The notes beneath the pieces are model-generated. The model did no database searches and was not told the origin of the DNA. It worked only from the letters and a program-made list of their open reading frames with translations. A stretch of DNA of 64,000 nt from JAGNHB01 sp964436005 (GTDB lineage Bacteria > Acidobacteriota > JAAYUB01), in contig CAYTBK010000005.1 of the NCBI GenBank assembly GCA_964436005.1, positions 6,060-70,059 of the forward strand, given 5' to 3'. How positions within the stretch are numbered: position 1 is the first letter of the stretch; every line of letters begins with the position of its first letter. Of the stretch, positions 49,668 to 59,205 are shown piece by piece. The position numbers and the translations under genes are program-made.

Positions 49668-51383
49668 ATGGGGAAGAGGATCCGGACTGTCGCCCTGGTC
49701 GCCTGCGCGGCGCTGCTGGCCGTCGGCCTGACGGGTGCGGCATCGGCCCAACAAAAGGGAGGACGCGACATGGAAAAAGAAGCCCAGGCGTTTCTGCAGC
49801 GGTTCACCGAGCAGATGGCCCCGCTGGAAAAAGAGGCGGCCATCGCCAACTACGACGCCACCATCAGCGGGAAGACGGAGGACTTCGCCAAGGCTTCCGA
49901 GCTGGAGATCAAGATGAACGCCCTGCTGGCCGACAAGGAGACGTTCCGGCGGGTGAAGGAGCTGCGCGAGTCCAAGGCCGTCAAGGACCCGCTGACGGCC
50001 CGCCAGCTGGAAGTGGTCTACCTGTCCTGCCTGGGCAAGCAGCTCGACCTGGCCGACCTGGAGGCGCTGGTCCGCAAGCAGAAGGCCATCGAGGAGAAGT
50101 ACTACACCTTCCGCGTCGCGGCCCGCGGCAAGACGCTGACGGACAACGACGTGGAGGCCGTCCTGCGCGGGTCCACCGACTCGGCCGAGCTGCGCGAGGT
50201 CTGGGAAGGGTCCAAGCAGATCGGTCCGGTGGTGGCCCGGGAAATCCGCGAGCTGGCCAGGCTGCGCAATGAAACGGCCCGCAAGCTGGGCTTCGCCGAC
50301 TTCCACGCCATGCAGCTGACCCTGTCCGAGCAGGACCCCGCCGCCATCGGGAAGCTCTTCGACGAACTGGACGCCCTCACCCGCGACGCGTTCGCCGCCC
50401 TGAAGAAGGACATGGACGCCGTCCTGGCCAAGCGCCTGGGGATCGAGGCCAAGGACCTCCGGCCCTGGCACTACCAGGACCGCTTCTTCCAGGAGGCGCC
50501 GCGGATCTACCCCGTGGATTTGGACAAGTTCTACCAGGGCAAGGACGTGGTGGACCTCAACCGCCGCTATTTCGCCGGGATCGGGCTGCCGGTGGAAGAC
50601 ATCCTCGCCCGCAGCGACCTCTACGAGAAGCCGGGCAAGTACCAGCACGCCTACTGCACGGACATCGACCGCTCCGGCGACGTGCGCATCCTCTGCAACG
50701 TCAAGAACGACTACAACTGGACGGGCACGCTCCTGCACGAGCTCGGCCACGCCGTCTACGACAAGTACATGGACCGGCAGATGCCCTGGCTCCTGCGCAC
50801 GCCGGCCCACACCTTCACCACCGAGGCGGTGGCCATGTTCTTCGGCCGGATGGCCGCGTACCCGGGCTGGCTGCAGGCCATGGCCGGGGTGCCGGCAGAG
50901 GACGCCCGCAAGGTCGCCGGCGACTGCGCCAGGGCCCTGCGCCTGCAGATGCTGGTGTTCAGCCGGTGGGCCCAGGTGATGTACCGCTTCGAGAAGGCCC
51001 TCTACGAAAACCCGGACCAGGACCTGGACGCGCTGTGGTGGCGGCTGGTCGAGAAATACCAGATGGTCAAAAAGCCCGAGGGGCGCCAGGCGCCCGACTG
51101 GGCGGCCAAGATCCACGTGGCTACGGTGCCCGCCTACTACCACAACTACCTGCTCGGCGAACTGCTGGCCTCCCAGTTCCTGGCCTGCGTGACCGGGAAG
51201 CTGGCCCCCGCCGGCGCCGCGGCGGACCCGTCCTTCGCCGGCCGCCCCGAACTGGGCGCCTTCTTCCGCGAGGCGGTTTTCGGGCCGGGCGCGCGGTACC
51301 CCTGGAACGACATGATCAGGAAAGCCACCGGCGAACCCCTGACGGCGAAGTATTTCGCCCGCCAGTTCGTCGGCGCGAAGTAG
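49668..51383 (+). CDS. Exported M2-family metallopeptidase (ACE-like)
   Basis: A 571-residue zinc peptidase. Signal peptide 1-27 (ALVACAALLAVGLTGAASAQ). The gluzincin motif is LLHELGHAVY (H357, E358, H361) with third ligand E386 in TTEAVAMFFGR, as in the M2 (angiotensin-converting enzyme) family. VPAYYHNYLLGELLASQFLA near the C-terminus is also typical. GAGGAG precedes the ATG at 49668. It would release dipeptides from peptide C-termini in the periplasm or outside. The M14 peptidase gene follows after 13 bases, so the pair forms a peptide-degradation operon. Confidence 0.9.
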   Translation: MGKRIRTVALVACAALLAVGLTGAASAQQKGGRDMEKEAQAFLQRFTEQMAPLEKEAAIANYDATISGKTEDFAKASELEIKMNALLADKETFRRVKELRESKAVKDPLTARQLEVVYLSCLGKQLDLADLEALVRKQKAIEEKYYTFRVAARGKTLTDNDVEAVLRGSTDSAELREVWEGSKQIGPVVAREIRELARLRNETARKLGFADFHAMQLTLSEQDPAAIGKLFDELDALTRDAFAALKKDMDAVLAKRLGIEAKDLRPWHYQDRFFQEAPRIYPVDLDKFYQGKDVVDLNRRYFAGIGLPVEDILARSDLYEKPGKYQHAYCTDIDRSGDVRILCNVKNDYNWTGTLLHELGHAVYDKYMDRQMPWLLRTPAHTFTTEAVAMFFGRMAAYPGWLQAMAGVPAEDARKVAGDCARALRLQMLVFSRWAQVMYRFEKALYENPDQDLDALWWRLVEKYQMVKKPEGRQAPDWAAKIHVATVPAYYHNYLLGELLASQFLACVTGKLAPAGAAADPSFAGRPELGAFFREAVFGPGARYPWNDMIRKATGEPLTAKYFARQFVGAK

Positions 51384-51396
51384 CCGGGAGGATGCG

Positions 51397-53103
51397 ATGA
51401 AAGCGAGGCGGACGCTGGCCGGGTGGTTGGTGGGCGTTTTCGCGGGGCTCTGCCTCGGGTTTGTTCCCGTGCGGGGGGAGGGGGCCGCTTCGGTCCTCCC
51501 CTCCCCGGCCACCCGGGCCGAGGCCACGGACTACCGGGAGACTTCGAGCCACGCCGACGTGCTGGCCTTCGTCCGCGCCCTGCAGGAAAAGAGCCCCTGC
51601 CTGCGGGTGGAAACCCTGCTGGTCACCCCCGAGGGAAGGGAGGTGCCCCTGGTGGTGGCGGCCGACCCGCTGCCCGTGTCCGCCGCCCTCGCCCACCGCG
51701 ACGGGCGACCGGTCGTCTACCTCCAGGCCAACATTCACGCCGGGGAAGTGGAGGGGAAAGAGGCGCTGCTGATGTTCCTCCGCGACCTGGTGGCGGGGAA
51801 GCGCCGGGAGTGGCTCCGCTCGGCCGTCTTCCTCGTGGTGCCCATCTTCAACGCCGACGGCAACGACCGCATGTCGCCCGACAACCGGTCCTACATGCCC
51901 AACCCGGAGAAGGGGGTGGGCGTCCGCCAGAACACGCAGAACCTGGACCTCAACCGCGACTACGTCAAGACGGAAACGCGGGAAGTCCGGGCCGTGCTGG
52001 AAAAGGTCCTCCTGACCTGGGACCCCCTGGTGTACGTCGACCTCCACACCACCGACGGCTCCTACCACCGGGAGACGGTGACCTGGACCTCGCCGCAGGG
52101 GCCGAACGTCGACCCCGCCGTGAGCGGCTTCGTCTGGGACCGCCTGTTCCCGTCCCTGGACGGGACGTTGCGGGCCCAAGGCATCCACCCGCTGCCGTAC
52201 GGCGACTTCGTGGACGACACCCAGCCGGAGAAAGGCTGGGCCACCTTCCCGGCCTACCCCCGCATCGGCGTCGACTACGTGGGCATGCGCAACCGGTTTT
52301 CCATCCTTTTGGAAATGTATGCCTACGCCCCATTCCCCGTGCGCGTGGCCCACAACCTGGCCTTCCTGGACGCCCTGGCCGACTATGTGCGGAAGCATGC
52401 CGGGGAAATGGCGGAGCTGGCCCGCGCCGCCGACCGCCGGGCCGCGGCCATGGCGGCGCTGCCGCCGGCGGAACGGCCGTCCGTGGCCCTGGACTACGAG
52501 CGTTCGCCGGAACCCGCCCCCACCGTGACCATCGAGACCTTCGAGGTGGAGAAGGTGGCCGACCCCGTCGTATACCCCCGCTTCCGGCCGCGGCTGGACC
52601 GCCCGAAAACCGTCACGGTCCCCAACTACCGGAAATACCAGGCCAAGGTCTCCCGACGCCTGCCGGCCGCCTACCTCATCGCGCCTGGCTGCGAAGCGGC
52701 GGTGGCCCAACTGCTGCGGCACGGCCTCCGCGTCGACCGGCTGACCGGGCCGGCCGCCCTGGAGGCGGAGATCTTCGTTCCGGCCGCGCTGGAAGCCGAG
52801 ACGCGCCCTTCCGAGGGGCACCAGCGGATCCGCCTGCAGGGCGAGTGGAAAAAGCAGCCGGTTTCCGCCGGGGCGGGGTGGTACGTCATTCCCATGACGC
52901 AACCCATGGCTTTCCTCGTCGCCGTCATGCTGGAACCCGAACACCCCGACAGCCTGGTCTCCTGGAATTTCTTCGATTCTTTCCTGACCCAGCAGTGGAG
53001 CGGCAAACTCCTCTCCCCGCCCGTCTACCGGCTGGAGGAGTGCCCGCCGCTGGCGACCCGGTCCCTGCTGCCGGTCGAGGCCGCCCGGTTGACGGTATTC
53101 TGA
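51397..53103 (+). CDS. Exported M14-family metallocarboxypeptidase
   Basis: A 568-residue protein with a signal peptide (LAGWLVGVFAGLCLGFVPVR). The M14 zinc ligands are H114 and E117 in NIHAGEVEGKE and H217 in VDLHTTDGS. LDLNRDYVKTE carries the substrate-binding Asn-Arg pair, and E306 in SILLEMYAY is the likely catalytic glutamate. The C-terminal 230 residues form a beta-rich domain common in this exported subgroup. Cotranscribed with the M2 peptidase gene 13 bases upstream; both probably process peptides for nutrition. Confidence 0.9.
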   Translation: MKARRTLAGWLVGVFAGLCLGFVPVRGEGAASVLPSPATRAEATDYRETSSHADVLAFVRALQEKSPCLRVETLLVTPEGREVPLVVAADPLPVSAALAHRDGRPVVYLQANIHAGEVEGKEALLMFLRDLVAGKRREWLRSAVFLVVPIFNADGNDRMSPDNRSYMPNPEKGVGVRQNTQNLDLNRDYVKTETREVRAVLEKVLLTWDPLVYVDLHTTDGSYHRETVTWTSPQGPNVDPAVSGFVWDRLFPSLDGTLRAQGIHPLPYGDFVDDTQPEKGWATFPAYPRIGVDYVGMRNRFSILLEMYAYAPFPVRVAHNLAFLDALADYVRKHAGEMAELARAADRRAAAMAALPPAERPSVALDYERSPEPAPTVTIETFEVEKVADPVVYPRFRPRLDRPKTVTVPNYRKYQAKVSRRLPAAYLIAPGCEAAVAQLLRHGLRVDRLTGPAALEAEIFVPAALEAETRPSEGHQRIRLQGEWKKQPVSAGAGWYVIPMTQPMAFLVAVMLEPEHPDSLVSWNFFDSFLTQQWSGKLLSPPVYRLEECPPLATRSLLPVEAARLTVF

Positions 53104-53152
53104 CGCCGGCCCTTTCCCAGCCATGGTTTCATTGACGAAGGCTTGACACCTC

Positions 53153-53191
53153 GCCCCCCGGGTACGCGGAAAAATCTGCCGCCCGGGGGGC
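53153..53191 (+). terminator. Terminator-like hairpin after the M2-M14 operon
   Basis: GCCCCCCGGG (53153-53162) pairs with CCCGGGGGGC (53182-53191). The 19-base loop holds a further GCGG/CCGC pairing. CACTTTCTTCC follows. It begins 50 bases after the M14 stop codon. Confidence 0.55.
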
Positions 53192-53422
53192 ACTTTCTTC
53201 CCGCCGCCGACCCTCCGGTCCTTTCCCCTGCCGTTGCCGCCCTGCCGGCTTCCGGATGCCCCGCGACGAAGGGGCGTCCCCCTGTGCCGCAACATCTTGT
53301 GGTCTGCCCTGGAGGCCAGCCAAACCGGTAGACGGGCTTTTCCCGGGGCGCTGGCGCTGCCCGCTCCCCGGGCCCGCCCCCGGCGGGTTCCCGGGCCGAT
53401 CCCGGGGAGGTGGGGATTTGTT

Positions 53423-53438
53423 TGGCACGTGACGTGCT
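53423..53438 (+). promoter_or_regulatory. Sigma-54-type promoter of flagellin
   Basis: TTTGGCACGTGACGTGCTTGG has the invariant GG (53424-53425) and GC (53436-53437) separated by exactly ten bases, matching the -24/-12 consensus in all but one core base. Transcription would start near 53449 and leave a leader of about 30 bases. Confidence 0.75.
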
Positions 53439-53479
53439 TGGATGGGGGTGTTTGTCGATTTTGCGGATGGGAGGATGCC

Positions 53480-54292
53480 ATGTCAATGAGTGTACTGAAC
53501 AATCTGGCCAGTCTGCAGGCCCAGAACGAGCTCACGGTCAATGCCATGGGGATGCAGAAGACCCTGAACCGGCTCTCGACCGGCAAGCGCCTGAACACGG
53601 GCGCCGACGACGCCGCCGGCCTGGCCATCGCCGACGGCTTGCTGGGGCAGATCAACGCCCTGAGCCAGGCCAGCCGGAACGCCTCCGACGGCGTCGGCTA
53701 CCTGCAGGTCGCCGACGGCGCCATGAGCCAGATCACCAACCTGCTTCACCGCGCCATCACCCTGGCCGAGCAGGCAGCCACGTCCACCAACGCCGATTCC
53801 TGCGTGGTCATCGACTCGGAGTACCAGCAGATCAAGTCGGAGATCGACCGGATCTACACCAACACCAACTACAACGGCACCGACATCTTCGCCACCACCC
53901 TGTCGGTCTTCGTCGGCGACACCACCAGCACGAGCGTCATCGTGGCCTCCACCACCTCCTGGTCGCTCAGCTCGACGAGCCTGAACCTGGGGAACCTGAC
54001 TTCCACTGGCTTCGCCACCAACGAGCTGGCCGTTCTCCGCGACGCCCTGGACTCGGTGGCCGGCTACCGCGGCGAAGCGGGCGCCGTCATCAACCGACTG
54101 CGCAGCGCCCAGAACGTCATTTTGACCCAGGTGCAGAACCTCACCACGGCCCAGTCGCAGATCCGCGACGCCAACATGGCCGAGGAGGTCTCCAACCTGA
54201 CCAAGTTCCAGATCCTGGCGCAGTCCGGCATGGCCGCCCTGGCCCAGGCCAACTCCAACGCCCAGAACGTGCTGCAGCTCCTGCGGGGCTGA
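53480..54292 (+). CDS. fliC: Short flagellin
   Basis: A 270-residue flagellin. The conserved N-terminal D0/D1 region (NNLASLQAQNELTVNAMGMQ, LNRLSTGKRLNTGADDAAGL) and C-terminal region (SQIRDANMAEEVSNLTKFQI, ending LLRG) are intact. The central variable part is reduced to a Ser/Thr-rich stretch (about 140-195), so D2/D3 domains are absent. GGGAGG precedes the ATG. No other flagellar genes flank it; the chaperone, cap and hook genes must be elsewhere. The sigma-54-type promoter implies late control of the type seen in other sigma-54 flagellar systems, and a rho-independent terminator follows. Confidence 0.93.
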   Translation: MSMSVLNNLASLQAQNELTVNAMGMQKTLNRLSTGKRLNTGADDAAGLAIADGLLGQINALSQASRNASDGVGYLQVADGAMSQITNLLHRAITLAEQAATSTNADSCVVIDSEYQQIKSEIDRIYTNTNYNGTDIFATTLSVFVGDTTSTSVIVASTTSWSLSSTSLNLGNLTSTGFATNELAVLRDALDSVAGYRGEAGAVINRLRSAQNVILTQVQNLTTAQSQIRDANMAEEVSNLTKFQILAQSGMAALAQANSNAQNVLQLLRG

Positions 54293-54377
54293 GGCCGCCA
54301 GGCGGCTTGAATTTCAACCTGCTTCGGCAGGGTTCTTTTTCCGAACGATTCACGTTTGTCACCCTCCCACCGCAAAA

Positions 54378-54417
54378 GCCGGGCCCGCCTCTTCCAGGCG
54401 CGCCCGGCCGTTTTTTT
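54378..54417 (+). terminator. Rho-independent terminator of flagellin
   Basis: GCCGGGC-C-CGCCT pairs with AGGCG-C-GCCCGGC around CTTCC (one C/C mismatch), followed by CG and seven T (54411-54417). It lies 86 bases after the flagellin stop. Confidence 0.85.
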
Positions 54418-54607
54418 CGGCGCCCCTTCCGGGTTCGGGCCCGTCTTCCCGGCGCCCTTTCCGGGACGCGGGATCTCGGCCTTCCCGGCGCCGCATGCGC
54501 GAGCATTCCCGTCCTGGGGTGACGCCGCAACCGCCGCATCGCCGACGCTGGCGGCGTGCGTAGCGCACTGCCGATTCTCATCAGGCAAATCATCCGTAGC
54601 CGTCCGT

Positions 54608-54678
54608 TTGCCCGGAGGGCATCCATATCCATAGCCGCCGGTTCTGTTCCCTGAGCCCCTTGCCCGGAGGGCATGAAT
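54608..54678 (-). repeat. 71-bp dispersed repeat, inverted copy
   Basis: Reverse-complement copy of 44871-44941 (62 of 71 identical, no gaps). The two TGCCC-GGA-GGGCA palindromes are at 54609-54621 and 54661-54673, the same spacing as in the other copy. Confidence 0.8.
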
Positions 54679-54758
54679 ATCCGTCGAAGTTGCGGCCGTT
54701 CAGGCCGGAATTGACAGGGATCCTTCTCGGAAAAGCGCAGTTCGCCCAGTGATATTGA

Positions 54759-54822
54759 TTCCCTACGGGAAACCCCGAGGCGGATGTTTCGCCTGGCTAT
54801 GGTCATGGATTCCCTACGGGAA
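54759..54822. repeat. Pair of TTCCCTACGGGAA palindromes
   Basis: TTCCC-TAC-GGGAA occurs at 54759-54771 and 54810-54822, separated by GGCTATGG-type sequence. On the minus strand at 44757-44820 the same order is seen in degenerate form (CCCTACGGGA, GGCTATGG, TTTCC-TGCG-GGAAA). The core CCCTNCGGG is shared with the 71-bp repeat. Confidence 0.65.
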
Positions 54823-55016
54823 AACGACTCTCCCATCGACGGTCGTCTATTTTTTCGGGGCGGCCGGGGCCGTCGGCGGCCGCTTCCCGCGGGCCCCCGA
54901 TCTGCTCGGAATCGGCGAAAATCCCTTCCCGGCCGGAACGGCCGGCCGAGAGTAGCCGGGCGGCGCCCGGCCCGCGGGGCGGGCCTCGCCGGGAAAGGCG
55001 TGCCACCTCGGTTGTG

Positions 55017-55037
55017 GCGCCCGGGAGGGGCGCCGGG
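55017..55037 (-). repeat. Transposase-flanking palindrome, left
   Basis: A hairpin-forming sequence (GCGCCC / GGGCGC arms). Its reverse complement matches 55560-55580 at 20 of 21 positions, so the transposase gene is bracketed by an inverted pair. Confidence 0.65.
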
Positions 55038-55108
55038 ATCATGTTCTTCGGAAATTTTCCTTTCCAAACGTTATGAGAGTAACACTCGTTTGCCAAGGAG
55101 GATTTCCC

Positions 55109-55555
55109 ATGCCGTCCACGCTCGTCAGCCTGCATGTCCATCTCGTTTTCAGCACCAAGGATCGTCGCCCATCGATTCAGCCTTTCTGGAGAGAACGGTT
55201 GCACGCCTCTCTCGGCGGGGTGGTCCGCCGGTTGAAAGCGGTCCCGGAAGCCGTCGGCGGGGTGGAAGACCACGTTCATGTCCTGGCCAGCCTGCGCGCT
55301 GTCCATCAATTGTCGGATTGTGTTCGCGACCTGAAGCAGGCGTCTTCTCGTTGGGTGCACGAAAGCCTGCGACTCGACAATTTTGCCTGGCAGGAAGGGT
55401 ATGGCGCCTTTTCGGTCGGCGCAGGCCACTGCAACGCCCTGAAGGATTACATCGACGAACAACAACAGCACCATCATTCCAATACATTCCAATCGGAATA
55501 CATTCGGTTGCTGCAGCAGGAAGGCGTGACGTATGACGAGAGGTACCTGTGGTAG
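55109..55555 (+). CDS. IS200/IS605-family (Y1 HUH) transposase, RAYT-like
   Basis: A 148-residue single-domain HUH transposase. The metal-binding HUH motif is DHVHVLASL, and the likely nucleophilic tyrosine is in ALKDYIDEQQQHH. FAWQEGYGAFSVGAGHCNAL and the terminal GVTYDERYLW are typical of small stand-alone TnpA proteins common in Acidobacteriota, Verrucomicrobia and Planctomycetes. AAGGAGG lies six bases before the ATG at 55109. There is no tnpB and no recognisable IS ends beyond the flanking palindromes. With many REP-like palindromes nearby, it may be a domesticated REP-associated transposase that moves or maintains them. Confidence 0.9.
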   Translation: MPSTLVSLHVHLVFSTKDRRPSIQPFWRERLHASLGGVVRRLKAVPEAVGGVEDHVHVLASLRAVHQLSDCVRDLKQASSRWVHESLRLDNFAWQEGYGAFSVGAGHCNALKDYIDEQQQHHHSNTFQSEYIRLLQQEGVTYDERYLW

Positions 55556-55559
55556 TTTT

Positions 55560-55580
55560 CCCGGCGCCCCTTCCGGGCGC
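55560..55580 (+). repeat. Transposase-flanking palindrome, right (also terminator-like)
   Basis: GCGCCC-CTTCC-GGGCGC stem-loop followed by TTTT, beginning 4 bases after the transposase stop. It is the inverted partner of 55017-55037 and could end the tnpA transcript. CGGCGCCCCTTCCGGG from this element also occurs at 54418-54433. Confidence 0.65.
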
Positions 55581-55728
55581 TTTTCCGTTATTCTCTCCGC
55601 TTCACCGGCGGGGGTCCCGCCTTCGGCGGGCCGCCCGCCGGCTATTGTCCCGCCGGCCCGCCGGGCCGGAAGGCGAACCTACGCGGCTCCGGCGCCCGGA
55701 TTTTCTTCCCCTCGTTTGCACGGCGGAG

Positions 55729-55734
55729 TATAAT
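55729..55734 (+). promoter_or_regulatory. Possible -10 box of the pyrG operon
   Basis: A perfect TATAAT lies 33 bases before the pyrG start in an AT-rich patch within GC-rich sequence. No good -35 hexamer is visible at the right distance. Confidence 0.4.
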
Positions 55735-55766
55735 AAACGATTATTTTGTCGGCGAGGGGGCAGGCC

Positions 55767-57373
<1,607 letters not shown>

Positions 57374-57377
<4 letters not shown>

Positions 57378-58195
57378 GCGCGTTCTCCATCGGAAACCTG
57401 CGGGTGGGCGATTCCCTGGCCGCGCCCTTCTTCATCGCCGGCCCCTGCGTCATCGAGAGCGGGGCGCACGCCTTCTTCCTGGCCGAGAGCCTGCGGGACA
57501 TGTTCGCCCGCGTGGGGGCCCCCTTCATCTTCAAGGCGTCCTACGACAAGGCCAACCGGACGTCCATCGGCTCGTTCCGGGGGCCGGGGCCGGAAGAGGG
57601 GCTGCGCATCCTGGAGGACATCCGGAAGCGGCTGGGCGTGCCGGTCCTGACGGACGTGCACGCGGTGGCCGAGGTGGAGAAGGCGGCCGCCGTGGCCGAC
57701 GTCCTCCAGGTCCCCGCCTTCCTGTGCCGGCAGACCGACCTCCTGGTCGCCGCCGGGAGGACGGGGCGGGCCGTCAACGTCAAGAAGGGCCAGTTCCTGG
57801 CGCCCTGGGACATGGCCAACGTGGCCGACAAGGTCCGCTCCACGGGGAACGGGCGGGTGATGCTGACCGAACGGGGCCACACCCTCGGCTACAACAACCT
57901 GGTGGTGGACTTCCGCTCTTTCGCGGTCATGCGCGAGACCGGCTGCCCGGTGGTCTTCGACGCCACCCACTCGGTCCAGATCCCTGGCGGGCAGGGGACC
58001 GCCTCGGGCGGCGACGCCCGGTTCATCGAGCCCCTGGCCCGGGCGGCGGCCGCCTGCGGCGTCGACGGCCTCTTCTTCGAGGTGCACGACGAGCCCGCCA
58101 GGGCCCTGTGCGATGGGCCCAACGCCCTGCGCCTGGACCGTTTCGAGGGTCTGGTGCGCCGGATCCTGGCGCTGGCCCACCTGGCCCACACCTGA
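57374..58195 (+). CDS. kdsA: 3-deoxy-8-phosphooctulonate synthase
   Basis: A 273-residue Kdo8P synthase of the usual length, condensing arabinose 5-phosphate with PEP for lipopolysaccharide. FFIAGPCVIESGAHAFFLAE carries a cysteine in the position that distinguishes metal-dependent (class II, Aquifex-like) enzymes from the Asn of E. coli-type enzymes. KASYDKANRTSI and DATHSVQIPGG are conserved substrate-binding blocks, and GLFFEVHDEP supplies further metal ligands. Translationally coupled to pyrG and 14 bases upstream of the metallo-hydrolase gene. Confidence 0.96.
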
Positions 58196-58209
58196 TTCAG
58201 GAGGGCGAA

Positions 58210-58989
58210 TTGCGCGTTTGCGTCCTGGGCAGCGGCAGCAAGGGGAACTGCACCCTCGTCTCGGAGGGCGGCACCCACGTGCTGGTGGACTGCGGGCTCT
58301 CGGCCCGCCGGACCGTGGCCGCCCTGCGCTCCTTCGGCGTGGACCCGCACAGCCTGGCCGCCATCCTGGTCTCCCACGAGCACGCCGACCACGTCTGCGG
58401 CCTGCGCACCTTCCTGCGCCACCACGACGTCCCCCTCATGGCCTCGGAGGGGACGGACGCGGGCATCGCCATCCCGGACGCCGAACCGCGCCGGGTGACT
58501 TTCCGGACCGGCGCCGACTTCTCCCTCGGCGGCCTGGAGGTGACGACCTTCCCCGTGTCCCACGACTCCGCCGACCCCTGCGGCTTCGTCTTCCGCTCCG
58601 CCACGGCCGTGGCCGCCCACGTGACGGACTTCGGGTGCATGACCGAGGTGGTGCGCCAGCGCGTGCGGGGGGCCGGCTGCCTGGTCATCGAGTCCAACCA
58701 CGACGAGGAGATGCTCAAGGTCGGGCGTTACCCCTGGGACCTCAAGCGGCGGATCCTGGGCCGGCTCGGCCACCTGAGCAACCGCACCCTGGCCCGGTTC
58801 TTCCTGGAGGACTTCGACGGGGCGGCCCGCCACGTGGTGCTGGCGCACCTCAGCGCCGAGAACAACCACCCCGGCCTCGCCCTGTCCAGCGCGGAGGAGG
58901 CGCTCTCCCACCGCTTCGGGCCCGGGGCCGGGCGGCCGCAGGTGCACGTGGCCGCCCAGGACCGGCCCACGCCCCTCCTGGAATTCTGA
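58210..58989 (+). CDS. MBL-fold metallo-hydrolase (WalJ/YycJ-like)
   Basis: A 259-residue metallo-beta-lactamase-fold protein. CVLGSGSKGNCTLVSEGGTH at the start and the metal motif SHEHADHVCGLRTF (HxHxDH) are typical of the WalJ/YycJ group. HVTDFGCMTEVV, VIESNHDEEML, GHLSNRTLARFF and LAHLSAENNHP complete the family pattern. The TTG start at 58210 has AGGAGG five bases upstream and gives the conserved N-terminus. Third gene of the pyrG-kdsA operon. Related proteins are 5'-3' DNA exonucleases or cell-wall-linked regulators; the role here is not determined. Confidence 0.88.
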   Translation: MRVCVLGSGSKGNCTLVSEGGTHVLVDCGLSARRTVAALRSFGVDPHSLAAILVSHEHADHVCGLRTFLRHHDVPLMASEGTDAGIAIPDAEPRRVTFRTGADFSLGGLEVTTFPVSHDSADPCGFVFRSATAVAAHVTDFGCMTEVVRQRVRGAGCLVIESNHDEEMLKVGRYPWDLKRRILGRLGHLSNRTLARFFLEDFDGAARHVVLAHLSAENNHPGLALSSAEEALSHRFGPGAGRPQVHVAAQDRPTPLLEF

Positions 58990-59000
58990 CCATCCGCCTT

Positions 59001-59030
59001 CCCGTAGGCGCCTTTCGCCGAAAGGCGCAC
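59001..59030. repeat. 30-bp palindromic repeat, copy 2
   Basis: GCGCCTTTCG / CGAAAGGCGC-type stem with GCC loop, 9 bp. It matches 44191-44220 at 27 of 30 positions, with a T-A to C-G compensatory difference in the stem. It lies 11 bases after the metallo-hydrolase stop. The remaining bases to 59205 hold no gene. Confidence 0.75.
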
Positions 59031-59205
59031 CCCCTTTCCCCACCAGGGGATCAAGACACAACGGCCTACCAGTTGGCCGTCCGCGGGCGTTCAAATCGCC
59101 GGCGCCTGTCCACTGCAGCGCCCCTGTGTTCTCCGTGAGAAAATCCGGGAGATCTTTTTCGGGAAAGCGGTGGGTGCGGGGATGGTCGCCTGTTCCCGGC
59201 CTCCC

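Larger units (their letters stand above)
53104..53479. other. Intergenic region before flagellin
   Basis: 376 bases with no gene. It contains the terminator-like hairpin of the peptidase operon, further GC-rich inverted repeats (53343-53362, CCCGGGG/CCCCGGG), and the sigma-54-type promoter of the flagellin gene. Confidence 0.6.
54293..55108. other. Repeat-rich region between flagellin and the transposase
   Basis: 816 bases with no credible gene. After the flagellin terminator come three similar CGGCGCC...CCGGG segments (54418-54433, 54448-54465 and a partial one near 54484), the inverted copy of the 71-bp repeat, two TTCCCTACGGGAA palindromes, and GC-rich hairpins leading up to the transposase gene. 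Confidence 0.7.

Noticed and set aside
54141..55067. 308-codon minus-strand frame upstream of the transposase
   Set aside because: It spans the flagellin 3' end, its terminator and the dispersed repeats, and lacks any recognisable domain.
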